From Lysobacter sp. TY2-98 (GTDB lineage: Bacteria; Pseudomonadota; Gammaproteobacteria; Xanthomonadales; Xanthomonadaceae): a stretch of 64,000 nucleotides of DNA. Where the stretch lies: contig NZ_CP031413.1 of the NCBI RefSeq assembly GCF_003367355.1, forward strand, positions 2,336,921 through 2,400,920. The letters are read 5' to 3'. The notes beneath the pieces are model-generated. The model was not told the origin of the DNA. It did not search any database and was given only the letters and a program-made list of their open reading frames with translations. The translations under genes were made by a program, and so were the position numbers. Shown piece by piece: positions 17,529-28,572 of this stretch (position 1 is the first letter of the stretch; the number at the start of each line of letters is the position of its first letter).

Positions 17529-17764
17529 GGACGCTCGATGGTGTGACCTGCGGACAGTGTCCCCCTGCGCGTGGACGCGCAGGTCAACGGCAGTGGGTTG
17601 GTGCGTTTGACGCAGGCCGAGTCGATGCGACCAAGCGAGAGCGCGAAACGGGCCGGTCGCCAATGCGTCGGTCCAGCCGAGCGAGCGGACAGGACACGAG
17701 CGACGAGTCGGGCGCCGAGCGAAATGCAGGCCAACTCCGGTGCGACGCCCGCCCCACGTCGACG

Positions 17765-18577
17765 CTAGCCGATGAAGCGGACCACCGACAGCAGCCGTTT
17801 GCGGTGTTCGTTCCGCGCCTTGCGTACCGCCCGTCGAAAGCGCCTTCGTTCACTGCCGCGCAGCCCGGTCAGCTGTGGTGCGCTTGCCATGAGGACGTTT
17901 TCGTCCTGGATGCGTCCAAGCTGCTCGGCCACGCACTCGGACAGGGTCTCGGCAGGTACGGGGATGCCTAGCGCGATGCACGCGTCGTACTGCTGCAGCA
18001 GGCGGCGCAGTCGACGTCGCCACGTGTGCAGTTTCTTCGGCGACGGATCAGCCAATGCGGCGCGGCGCGCATCCGCGACCTGGCCGCGTGTCGCGGTCAG
18101 CGCGGCCTGGATGTCGGCATCCACGACATCGTTCCACGGCAACGCCGCGATGCCGGCCGAAACGAATGCGACACGCTCACGTGCCGCGACCACGCGCGCG
18201 ATCGACCTTGCGTCGCATTCCAGTCGTGCACGCGTGCGCTTCATGCTGCGGCGCGCGATCTTGAGCGCGTGCCGCGCTTTGCCGCTCGCACCACGTGCCA
18301 GCGTCTTCAGTGCGCCGACCTGCGCGTTCGCATCCCGCAGATCCGATAACTGGTCGTTGGCGCGCTTGAGCTGATCCAGCGCAATCGCCACGCTCGGAGT
18401 CGGGCGTCGCCAACACAGCAGCAGCGCCGCCCGCGCACGGCGCACCGCCTTCCGCCCCTGATGGATGCCGCGCCGGGACTCGCGGCTAGCGAGCTCGAGC
18501 GCGGGTAGCGCAAAACACAACTGATCGGATACGTACCGTTGGAACCGCTTTCCGACCGGGTCGTCGTGCGCGCTCAT
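17765..18577 (-). CDS. CHAD domain protein
   Basis: A 270-residue, very basic, all-helical protein. [18 protein letters not shown] (about residues 37-54) and the C-terminal [17 protein letters not shown] carry the conserved His and Arg/Lys that define CHAD (conserved histidine alpha-helical domain), which binds inorganic polyphosphate. CHAD proteins often neighbour polyphosphate kinases, or CYTH triphosphatases to which they may be fused; none is in this window, so this is a lone copy probably associated with polyphosphate granules. Start ATG 18577. Confidence 0.85.
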   Translation of the reverse strand: MSAHDDPVGKRFQRYVSDQLCFALPALELASRESRRGIHQGRKAVRRARAALLLCWRRPTPSVAIALDQLKRANDQLSDLRDANAQVGALKTLARGASGKARHALKIARRSMKRTRARLECDARSIARVVAARERVAFVSAGIAALPWNDVVDADIQAALTATRGQVADARRAALADPSPKKLHTWRRRLRRLLQQYDACIALGIPVPAETLSECVAEQLGRIQDENVLMASAPQLTGLRGSERRRFRRAVRKARNEHRKRLLSVVRFIG

Positions 18578-18653
18578 TCGACGAGCTTCGCCTACGCGTC
18601 TTGAAGAATGCGTCTAGCTGCGTCCCGAAGCGGAATCCAACTCCATATCGAGT

Positions 18654-19099
18654 GGGAAATGGAACCTGACCCCGTTTCGTTCACGGGCGAGGTCGGCGTC
18701 AAGGATGGTCAGCATCGGAAAATGCACTCTGACCCCTGTTTCCGGCGCCGGGGAACGATGCACACAGGCGCTGGACGCTCTCGATATCCATGCCGTGGAT
18801 TCTGCGGTATGGAGCAAGAGCCTGCGTCATAGCGACGCAACGCTCGATCCACTGGCTCACTCACCAACTATCTTGGAAATGGAACCTGACCCCGTTTCCC
18901 GCGTTAACGCGGAGTCGACCTTTCGCGACCGCCCGAGAAAGACGACTCCGACCCCTGTTTTGCGAGAAGCGTCATGGTCTTCTGCATGGCATCCTCCGGT
19001 GAGGTCGTCACGATAGCGGGCGATCGGCTGCGAGGGCGCGCCGGCGGGTGATCGAGCGCGCTAGTTCGCCATGTGGGAAATGAAACCGCACTCCATTTG
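18654..19099. repeat. Cluster of short intergenic repeats (two A-B pairs plus one diverged unit)
   Basis: Five related units of about 25 bases. Type A, GGAAATGGAACCTGACCCCG followed by TTTC, is at 18654-18678 and 18875-18899. Type B, centred on ACTC(T/C)GACCCCTGTTT, is at 18716-18743 and 18935-18961. A diverged unit is at 19073-19099. In both pairs B starts about 60 bases after A, so two similar blocks of about 90 bases are present. Repeats containing GGGGTCAG...CATTT are known between genes in gammaproteobacteria and are often left by mobile elements. No transposase is seen here. Confidence 0.75.
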
Positions 19100-19108
19100 G
19101 TTAGCCTT

Positions 19109-20971
19109 TCAGTCTGGAATTCCGACCACCACTTCCTCATTGGTGAACCAGTCCTGGCCAATGACGTAGTCGCGAACCCGCGCCACATCGCTCGTATAAG
19201 CGACAAGTGCCAAGCTTCTTCGCGCCCGACTGCACGTGACGTAGAAGAGCCGTCTCGTGCTCTCTACTGTCGCGCCTGCTGTCTTACCGCCGAAGAGGTC
19301 TTCGTATTTGAATAGGAAGCCTCTTGCTTCGGCATCGTCCATGACAACCATCACGCGGTCGAACTCCAAACCTTTCACACCCTGATGTGTGTCGAAATGT
19401 GCCTGCCCGCCTAAGTATTCTGAGAACGGTGCAACTTGGGAAAACGGCGCATCCAGAAACTTCTGGATCGCCTCAGCCTGCTCTGATTGGCGATCCTCAG
19501 GATCGTCATTATTCTCACGCCCCACCGGTGACTCCGTTGGCGCGTCAGCGATTGCGCCCTTAAGGGCATCGGGAATCTCCAGAAGTCCGCTCTTCGCTAC
19601 GCATAGCAAAACGTCGCGGAGCTTCGGCGATTGAGATGAGTGGCAAAGCTCAACCAATTGGCCGACTGCTGCGTTCGCCGCCTGCAACTGCCCCTCACCT
19701 GCGGCAGCACGAAGTGCATTTCGAGAGATAAGAGGCGAATAGTTCTTTACTAGGCGCGCCAAGCCGAAAGCATCTCCGCCGACTTTGGCGTTAACAATCG
19801 GCAGCACCTGCTCAGAGAAAAAACGAAGAATCGGCAGTTTCCCGTCGAGAAAACTGGTTCGCCAACTATTGACCTGATAGAGCGGCGAAAACATCTCCAA
19901 GAAGCCCATGCGCGCCGCCGCCATGCGATGTTCTAGGGTGAGAGTCTTGACGGACTTCGGGTCGCGCCACATTTCATCGTCCGCAATCTCGGCCATTCGG
20001 CGCGCAACCGCTGCTTCGGCCGCCGCCTTATCGGCGTGATCCCTAGGCATTAGAAACAAGCGAACGACGCCTTCTGTAGCCCCGGACCACGCCTGCTGCT
20101 CTTGGCCGTCAGCGGTGCTCCGTATGCGGTTAATAAGCGTCACGACGCGGCGGGGACAGCGATAGTTGAGCTTCTTGCCGGACGTCATCCAGTCGGAGGG
20201 GAGGCTTTCCCCGAGCCCATCTTTCCCGTCACTATAAATGCGCTGCATCATGTCGCCGATCAGGCCCAACATGAATTTCTTCTTCTGTGCAGCCTGGACA
20301 GCAAATAGCGAATCGACGAGATCTTTGTTCGTATCTTGGCTCTCGTCGATCAGAAGGATCGGATATCGCCCAACGAGAATGCTTTGCATCGCTGGCTTTT
20401 CGCGTAGAAAGTCTGCAGTAATCCTTAAGACTTCCGAGTGATTCAGAGCGTCCCGACCACGATTGTCGCTTGTCGGGCTATATACGAAGCGCTTGATATT
20501 TGGCAAGTCATTGAGCCGTCTAGTTTTCGATGCGATCTTCCGGAGACGCTCATTGGAGGCTTTGGTACCTTTCCTTCCCTTCGCTTCCTCTGCCGCAAGG
20601 CGATCGATGTCTGCCGCCAAGTCGACACTTAGCCATGTGCGGATGTCGTTGCTTAGGCCATCAATCAACGACCACGCGAAGCTATGGATCGTTCGGACGT
20701 CAATCAACGGGTCGAATAAAAGTCGCCGCTTGATTTCGTCGCTCGCCGCGTTCGTAAAAGTTATGACTGCAACACGTTGGCCGCGCGACCTAAGCTGCCC
20801 TCCCAAAGTCGTCTTGATGTATTCAAGTGCCGTTACAAGCGAACGCGTCTTTCCTGATCCGGCACCCGCAAACAGGAAGAAACTGCGCGGAGCCTCAAGA
20901 TTTAGGCAGCCCGCAATTTGTGCATCTACGTGGTCATCCGCGGCGTCAAGCTCAGCTAGGACGACGCTCAC
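19109..20971 (-). CDS. UvrD/Rep-like superfamily 1 helicase, GajB-like
   Basis: A 620-residue helicase. Walker A AGAGSGKT is at residues 35-42, the motif Ia region at AVITFTNAASDEIKRR, Walker B at LLIDESQDTN, then HQGVKGLEFDRVMVV (motif V) and RRLFYVTCSRAR (motif VI). The order and motifs are those of UvrD/PcrA helicases, and the gene overlaps the end of the OLD-family nuclease gene by 4 bases, the arrangement of Gabija (GajA-GajB). It is longer than the roughly 490 residues of the described GajB. It would sense or unwind DNA intermediates and work with the nuclease against phage. Base composition is visibly less GC-rich than the flanking housekeeping genes. Confidence 0.85.
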   Translation of the reverse strand: MSVVLAELDAADDHVDAQIAGCLNLEAPRSFFLFAGAGSGKTRSLVTALEYIKTTLGGQLRSRGQRVAVITFTNAASDEIKRRLLFDPLIDVRTIHSFAWSLIDGLSNDIRTWLSVDLAADIDRLAAEEAKGRKGTKASNERLRKIASKTRRLNDLPNIKRFVYSPTSDNRGRDALNHSEVLRITADFLREKPAMQSILVGRYPILLIDESQDTNKDLVDSLFAVQAAQKKKFMLGLIGDMMQRIYSDGKDGLGESLPSDWMTSGKKLNYRCPRRVVTLINRIRSTADGQEQQAWSGATEGVVRLFLMPRDHADKAAAEAAVARRMAEIADDEMWRDPKSVKTLTLEHRMAAARMGFLEMFSPLYQVNSWRTSFLDGKLPILRFFSEQVLPIVNAKVGGDAFGLARLVKNYSPLISRNALRAAAGEGQLQAANAAVGQLVELCHSSQSPKLRDVLLCVAKSGLLEIPDALKGAIADAPTESPVGRENNDDPEDRQSEQAEAIQKFLDAPFSQVAPFSEYLGGQAHFDTHQGVKGLEFDRVMVVMDDAEARGFLFKYEDLFGGKTAGATVESTRRLFYVTCSRARRSLALVAYTSDVARVRDYVIGQDWFTNEEVVVGIPD

Positions 20972-23313
20972 GCGGTGGCTCCTTGTTCCGTGGGGACGGC
21001 ATCGTTAGCTGCGTCCTGTTGAAGGATTGCAACCATCTTTCCATCCACTTGATCGTCTTTCCGTCGCAGCTGCTCGGCTAGCCAAAGCAAGCCACGGTCA
21101 ATGTATGCGGGCACTGTCAGGGCATCGATTTCCTGGGTATGAAGCAGATCCATAGCCAACTCGGCTTTACCACCTTTACTCAGCGCATTTGCCAACCTTT
21201 CCGCGAGCTTCGCGGCACTTTCGTAGGATCCCAATGCATCGCGGAATCGCGCAATCAAGCCGGTTCCCTCTAAGTCCCTGAATGCGTCTACGTTTTCGTA
21301 GATGAGTGCATCTTCGAACGTGTTTGCGAGCGCCTCGACTGTCGTGCCGGGCTCGAATGTCGCTTGGATTGGCTGTTGGTACGCCACACGAATTCCGCAG
21401 CCAGCTGAGCCATAGGCGATGAGCTCTGCGGGCGCCTTGTCGAGCAACGAGTCGAGGGAATCCTCCTTAGGAATCCACGTCTTGAGTGTCTCGTTGCGTG
21501 CTCGAAGTCCTGCATTCCTGCACGGAGGCACGGCTCGGTTATCCGCGTCCTTAGCGTCAATATCGGTCACGATCAGGGCATGGATGCCAAGCTGCTCAAG
21601 CAACGGCCTCAGACGGTGAGCGTGGCTGCCGCCTATCTCTAGCCACGTTATGTACGCGCGCCTCAGGTACTCGTATTCAGCCCTCGTCCTAACAAAGTGC
21701 GGGAGAAGAATTCGCTCCGCGGGACCTTCAACCAGAATTGCAGCGTCAGCAAAAAAGAGATCGCAATGAGTCACTTTGAGGTACCGCTTAACAAAGCGCG
21801 CGGTTTCATCCTCGTGCCCAAATACTCTTGAGAGATTGACCACTGAAGAGATAGGAATTGAGCCTGCGGCTTCTTTTACGGGCAGGCGCCTGAAATATCT
21901 CAGCGAAGCGAAATCCGCCTCGTGTGCCAAGTGGCTTGAATGTGTGCTGACGACGAGTTGCGTTCTAAGTGCCTCCGCATCTCCGAGGTCACTGTGCTTG
22001 CGCAGGACACCATAGGCCTGTGTGATAAATACTTGCTGTACCTGAGCGTGAAGATGTGCCTCCGGCTCTTCGATCAGCACAAGGTGCAGCGGAGGAATTT
22101 GGGCCTCATCGTTAGCGACAGACTTGGCTGCCCGCCCCACGCGCATCCACTTGTCGCGGAAGCTCATGAGCGCGAAGACAATGGATACAAGGTTCTGGTA
22201 CCCAAGCCCGTTAGATTCTTCGGGCAAACGATGGCCGTAGCCACTGACGGCCAGATAGGTAGGCACCTCGTACTGCACCGCCGAAGCATGATTGAGGCCA
22301 TCAACCGGCTTGATGTTGGTCGATAACGTGAGCTTGGGGTCCGTTACACCGGGATAGCCGATTTGTTCCAACTCTTGCAGCGCGCTCGCAAAGGATGTTG
22401 CGAGTCTCTTCCCGAATTCGGACTGCGCTTGGTGGAGCGCCTGCAGTGCCTCTAGGTCTTTTGGTTCGGGGTCCTCAAAGGGGTCGAGGTGTTGCGCGTA
22501 ATACGCCCGAAGCTGGCTGGATAGCTTTCTGCCGCTTCGAGTCGGTAACTCGCGCTCTTCGTCGCCATCTTTCGATGGTTTCGGCGCGAATCCAAAACCG
22601 CGCTGAGCGCTGATCTCGTCGATCCGAATTAGGCCTTTGAAAGGGTCACCTTCAATCGGCTCGGCTCCGTCCGCGAGAAGCTGCGGAGACGCAATACCGC
22701 CTACGGGATCCACAAGCTTGGCCGGATCCAATAGATAGGCGCGGACCTCGAACGTTGATCGAAGTCGCTTGGATAGAAAGTCCATCATGGATCGCGGCCA
22801 AAGGGCGAACGCGCCGTGTTCCGCGTCCGTCGAAGCGCTGGCGATGGCGCCTGCGGATTGAGCAGCCTTCATGACGGCGGCGGCGGCCGTTCGAGCAGCT
22901 AGGTATTCCGCCTTGAGCGCCTCTACGTCCTTGGGCTCGTATCGCAGCCGAACTCCGATATAGGAGCCGTTCCAGTCCAAGGTGGGCAAGAGCTTCTGCA
23001 CGTAGTGAAGCTGCTCGATCGGCACGCTGAGCCAAACGTCGAGATGTGGCAACACGCTGGCCCACTCACCGTCATCTTGGCTGTCAGCAGACTCCCAAGC
23101 CGCTGCGGCCGCGTCGAATTTCGCCCAGTGACACAACGTTAGATCGTTGATTGAGAAGTTATCGCGCTCGATCAGAAAACGACGTAACGCAACCATCGCT
23201 GAGGTCTTTCCGCTGTTGTTCGCTCCCACGAATACCGTCGTCCTTTCAGCGAAATCTATGCGGACGGACTGCAGTTTTCGAAAGTTGCCCACTTCGACGT
23301 ATTGAATGTGCAT
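20968..23313 (-). CDS. OLD-family ATPase/TOPRIM nuclease, GajA-like
   Basis: A 781-residue protein. The N-terminal ABC-type ATPase has Walker A GANNSGKTSA (about 30-39), a long insert, the Walker B block LVLIEEPEAHLHAQ (about residue 415) and the switch His in VVSTHSSHL. A TOPRIM domain follows with the metal-binding Glu in ILVEGPAERILLP and the Asp pair in IVTDIDAKD. This is the plan of class 2 OLD nucleases such as GajA, which cut DNA when nucleotide pools fall during infection. It is larger than the roughly 580-residue GajA, with extra sequence in the ATPase insert and after TOPRIM. Its stop overlaps the helicase start by 4 bases (ATGA), so the two are translated together. Confidence 0.87.
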   Translation of the reverse strand: MHIQYVEVGNFRKLQSVRIDFAERTTVFVGANNSGKTSAMVALRRFLIERDNFSINDLTLCHWAKFDAAAAAWESADSQDDGEWASVLPHLDVWLSVPIEQLHYVQKLLPTLDWNGSYIGVRLRYEPKDVEALKAEYLAARTAAAAVMKAAQSAGAIASASTDAEHGAFALWPRSMMDFLSKRLRSTFEVRAYLLDPAKLVDPVGGIASPQLLADGAEPIEGDPFKGLIRIDEISAQRGFGFAPKPSKDGDEERELPTRSGRKLSSQLRAYYAQHLDPFEDPEPKDLEALQALHQAQSEFGKRLATSFASALQELEQIGYPGVTDPKLTLSTNIKPVDGLNHASAVQYEVPTYLAVSGYGHRLPEESNGLGYQNLVSIVFALMSFRDKWMRVGRAAKSVANDEAQIPPLHLVLIEEPEAHLHAQVQQVFITQAYGVLRKHSDLGDAEALRTQLVVSTHSSHLAHEADFASLRYFRRLPVKEAAGSIPISSVVNLSRVFGHEDETARFVKRYLKVTHCDLFFADAAILVEGPAERILLPHFVRTRAEYEYLRRAYITWLEIGGSHAHRLRPLLEQLGIHALIVTDIDAKDADNRAVPPCRNAGLRARNETLKTWIPKEDSLDSLLDKAPAELIAYGSAGCGIRVAYQQPIQATFEPGTTVEALANTFEDALIYENVDAFRDLEGTGLIARFRDALGSYESAAKLAERLANALSKGGKAELAMDLLHTQEIDALTVPAYIDRGLLWLAEQLRRKDDQVDGKMVAILQQDAANDAVPTEQGATA

Positions 23314-23338
23314 GGCTCACCCGTACGGACCTGCATTC

Positions 23339-23369
23339 AAAAAAAAAGGGGTGGCGCATGGCCACCCCT
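23339..23369 (-). terminator. Rho-independent terminator of aceE
   Basis: Read on the minus strand: a 9-bp stem AGGGGTGGC with GCCACCCCT, a 5-base loop, then a run of T residues (the A run at 23339-23347 on the plus strand). It lies 10 bases past the aceE stop and separates it from the Gabija-like operon. Confidence 0.9.
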
Positions 23370-23378
23370 CTGTTTATT

Positions 23379-26081
<2,703 letters not shown>

Positions 26082-26268
26082 TCGTCCACGGCCCCTTGGC
26101 CGTTGCTGGTTGTGCAGGGGAAGGGCCGATTCTAGCAGTGGGGTCTGAGACGACTCTCAGCAGCGGTACGCACTGCAAACGAATACCGGGCGACGTACGC
26201 AGGCGGATGTTTTGCGTGTCACGCGACGTGTTGACCCGCGTCATCCAGGCCATGCCGACGGACGGCCG

Positions 26269-26296
26269 TTGACGTCTACTAACGGTTTCGTACTAA
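26269..26296 (+). promoter_or_regulatory. Promoter with BlaI-type operator of the blaI-blaR1-like operon
   Basis: A TTGACG -35-like hexamer (26269-26274) and TACTAA -10-like hexamer (26291-26296), 16 bases apart, with the operator-like sequence TACTAACGGTTTCGTACTA at 26277-26295 laid over the spacer and -10. Bound repressor would block RNA polymerase. A near copy lies before the S41 protease gene at 28512. BlaI/MecI repressors bind dyads of this general kind, so autoregulation is likely. Confidence 0.6.
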
Positions 26297-26320
26297 ATGC
26301 GGCGTACACCGGAGAGCCGC

Positions 26321-26710
26321 ATGTCGACCCCCCAACCCACCGAAGGCGAGCTCGCGCTGCTGCGCGTGCTCTGGGCCCGCAAGGCGCCCATGACCGTGCG
26401 CGAGGTGCACGCCGATCTTTCGAAGTCGAAGGACACGGCCTACACCACCGTGCTGAAGATGCTCACGATCATGGCGGACAAGGGCCTGGTGCATCGCGAC
26501 GAGAGCGAGCGCAGCCACGCCTACACGCCGGTGCATCCGGAGCCCGTCGTGCAGCGCTCGCTGGTCAAGGACCTGGTGCGACGCGCATTCGCCGGTTCGG
26601 CCGCGACGCTGGTGCAGCGCGCGCTGGATGACGGCGTCGCCAGCGAACAGGAACTCGATGAGATCGCGCGGATGATCGCGGAAGCGAAAGCGCGTCGACA
26701 GGCGAAGTGA
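26321..26710 (+). CDS. blaI: BlaI/MecI/CopY family transcriptional repressor
   Basis: A 129-residue winged-helix repressor starting MSTPQPTEGELALLRVLW; GGAGAG lies just upstream of ATG 26321. The DNA-binding helix-turn-helix region TVREVHADLSKSKDTAYTTVLKML and wing VHRDESERSHAYTPV match BlaI, and the C-terminal helices (LVQRALDDGVASEQELDEIA) dimerise it. The family is inactivated when a paired BlaR1-type metalloprotease cleaves it after a signal. The gene overlaps that partner (start 26707). It probably represses its own operon and the S41 protease gene through the shared operator. Confidence 0.9.
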   Translation: MSTPQPTEGELALLRVLWARKAPMTVREVHADLSKSKDTAYTTVLKMLTIMADKGLVHRDESERSHAYTPVHPEPVVQRSLVKDLVRRAFAGSAATLVQRALDDGVASEQELDEIARMIAEAKARRQAK

Positions 26711-28494
26711 TCGACATGGCCGCCAGCACGCAACTGCTCCTCGCGTCGGCGCTGTCGTCGGCGCTGCTGCATTCGCTGTGGATGGACGCGGTGATCGCGG
26801 GCGTCGCGGCGCTGGTGCTGGCGTTGATGACACGCGCGTCGGCGGCGTCGCGGCATTCGGTGGCGATGGCGTTCCTGGTCGCGATGGTGCTGGTGCCCGC
26901 GGGGTTCGCGGTGCGCGTGGCGACGGCCAGCGATGTCGGCACCGCGTTGCCGGTGCTTGCGCCGGTGCAGACGGTGCGTGCGGCAGCCGGATTGGTCGTG
27001 CAGGAGTCGACGCCGATCGCTTCGGTGCTCGTCGCGCTGTGGCTGGCGGGGGTGCTCGCGGTGCTCGTGTGGCGACTCGGCGGTTGGCGGTATGTCGACC
27101 GACTGGATCGCGTGCAGTGGGTGGCGTTGCCGGACTCGTTGCAGGCACGCGTCGACCAGTTGCGCGTTGCGTTGCGGATCACCCGCGACGTCTCCGTGCG
27201 CCTCGCCGATGAAGTGCTGGTGCCGTTCACCGCGCGCCTGGTGAAACCGGTGATCTGGCTGCCGTCGGAACTGCTGCGTCGCCTGCCGACCGCGCAACTC
27301 GAAGCATTGCTCGCGCATGAGCTCGCGCACGTCGCGCGGCTCGACTGGCTGTGGAACGGCGTGCAGTGCGTCGTCGAAGCCCTGCTGTTTTTCCATCCCG
27401 CGGCGTGGTGGCTCGGCCGGCGCATCCGGCTTGAACGCGAACACGCCTGCGACGACCTTGCGGTGGCGGCCTGCGGAGACGCCATCGCTCTCGCCGAAGC
27501 GCTCGCGCATCTCGAGCACCACCGGCATCCGACGCTCCGCTTCGCGCTTGCAGCAACGGGAGGTTCCCTCATGCAACGCATCACACGTTTGATCGCTCCA
27601 ACATCGGCACCCGCGCGACGTGGCGCACGCGTCGCCGGGCTGCTGTTGCTCGTCGGTGGCGCACTCGCGGCCTGGCAGGTCGGCGCCGGCCCCAAGGGGG
27701 TGCACATCCAGGTCGAATCCAGCGGCAAGAACGGCAACGTGCCAGACGTGCGCGTCATCACCGATAACAACGGCAAGGTGATGCGTCAGTACCGGGGTCA
27801 GCTCAACAAGGACGGCAGCGTCGTCGAGACGTACACCGAGGACGGTGTCACCAAGCCCATCACCGCCAGGACGCGTCAGTGGCTGGCCGATGTTTCGCGC
27901 ATCGCACCGCCGCCCGCGCCACCTGCACCTCCGCCGCCACCTGCGCCGATGGCGGCGCCTGCGCCGCCCCCTCCGCCCGCGCCGCTGCTGTATGACCCCG
28001 CGCATGACGCGACGACTGCTGCGCCCGCAGCACCCGCAGCACCCGCGTCGCCCGTCGCCCTGCCTGCGCCCGTTGCAAGCGCGGCGCCTGCAGCGCCGAA
28101 CATGAGTGCTGCACCGCTACCGCCCGCGAAGCCGGCGCATGCAGCGCGCCCGACGGCTGCGCCCGCCCCGCACGCAGCGCCCGCGCTCGACGCCGACATC
28201 CCGGCGCCGCCTCCGCCGCCGGCACCGCCCGCGATCACCGACAGCGCCGAGTTCAAGTCGCTGCTGCAGAAGGTCAGCGCTGATCGCGGCGTGCAGGCCG
28301 CACTCGGCACGCCGATCCGCGTCAGCGGTCGCGAACTGCACGGCGAAATGAATGTCGACGATCAGCGTGGCCATGCGGACATGCGCATGACGCTGCGCGG
28401 CCCGAAGGGCGAGCGCATGGTGCATGTCGTCGCGAGCCGCAACGGCGGTGCGTGGTCGACGCAGACGGTCAACGTCGAAGGCCCTGCCCACTGA
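26707..28494 (+). CDS. BlaR1-like M56 membrane metallopeptidase with Pro-rich linker and Coa1-like tail
   Basis: A 595-residue antirepressor-type protein. Four to five membrane helices lie in residues 1-125 and around 300. The M56 zinc motif HELAH is at about residue 203, followed by the third-ligand region REHACDD. Classical BlaR1 has a penicillin-binding sensor at its C terminus; this one instead has a short charged domain (about 325-395), a Pro/Ala-rich stretch of over 100 residues, and a last domain of about 90 residues with ADMRMTLRGPKGERMVHV, like the Coa1/DUF1783 fold. The signal it senses is therefore unlikely to be a beta-lactam bound covalently. Start GTG 26707 overlaps the blaI stop; ATG 26716 is an alternative. 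Confidence 0.82.
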   Translation: MIDMAASTQLLLASALSSALLHSLWMDAVIAGVAALVLALMTRASAASRHSVAMAFLVAMVLVPAGFAVRVATASDVGTALPVLAPVQTVRAAAGLVVQESTPIASVLVALWLAGVLAVLVWRLGGWRYVDRLDRVQWVALPDSLQARVDQLRVALRITRDVSVRLADEVLVPFTARLVKPVIWLPSELLRRLPTAQLEALLAHELAHVARLDWLWNGVQCVVEALLFFHPAAWWLGRRIRLEREHACDDLAVAACGDAIALAEALAHLEHHRHPTLRFALAATGGSLMQRITRLIAPTSAPARRGARVAGLLLLVGGALAAWQVGAGPKGVHIQVESSGKNGNVPDVRVITDNNGKVMRQYRGQLNKDGSVVETYTEDGVTKPITARTRQWLADVSRIAPPPAPPAPPPPPAPMAAPAPPPPPAPLLYDPAHDATTAAPAAPAAPASPVALPAPVASAAPAAPNMSAAPLPPAKPAHAARPTAAPAPHAAPALDADIPAPPPPPAPPAITDSAEFKSLLQKVSADRGVQAALGTPIRVSGRELHGEMNVDDQRGHADMRMTLRGPKGERMVHVVASRNGGAWSTQTVNVEGPAH

Positions 28495-28511
28495 GTTTTT
28501 TTGTCCGCCAG

Positions 28512-28530
28512 TACTAATCCTTTCGTAGTC
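28512..28530 (+). promoter_or_regulatory. BlaI-type operator before the S41 protease gene
   Basis: TACTAATCCTTTCGTAGTC shares 14 of 19 positions with the site in front of blaI (26277-26295), including TACTAA and TTTCGTA at the same spacing. ACTA and TAGT form inverted half-sites. It lies 43 bases upstream of the S41 start and 18 bases after the BlaR1-like stop, so the protease gene can be controlled by BlaI on its own promoter. Confidence 0.6.
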
Positions 28531-28572
28531 AAATCCGGCGGACTCGTCCGCCTCGACATGGAGAGTTCCACG

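Noticed and set aside
18614..18817. Possible decayed transposase between the repeat pairs
   Set aside because: Frames run into the repeats themselves and no transposase motif can be read. Too short to support.
18654..19099. CRISPR array
   Set aside because: Repeats are of two types with unequal spacing and few copies, and no cas genes are near.
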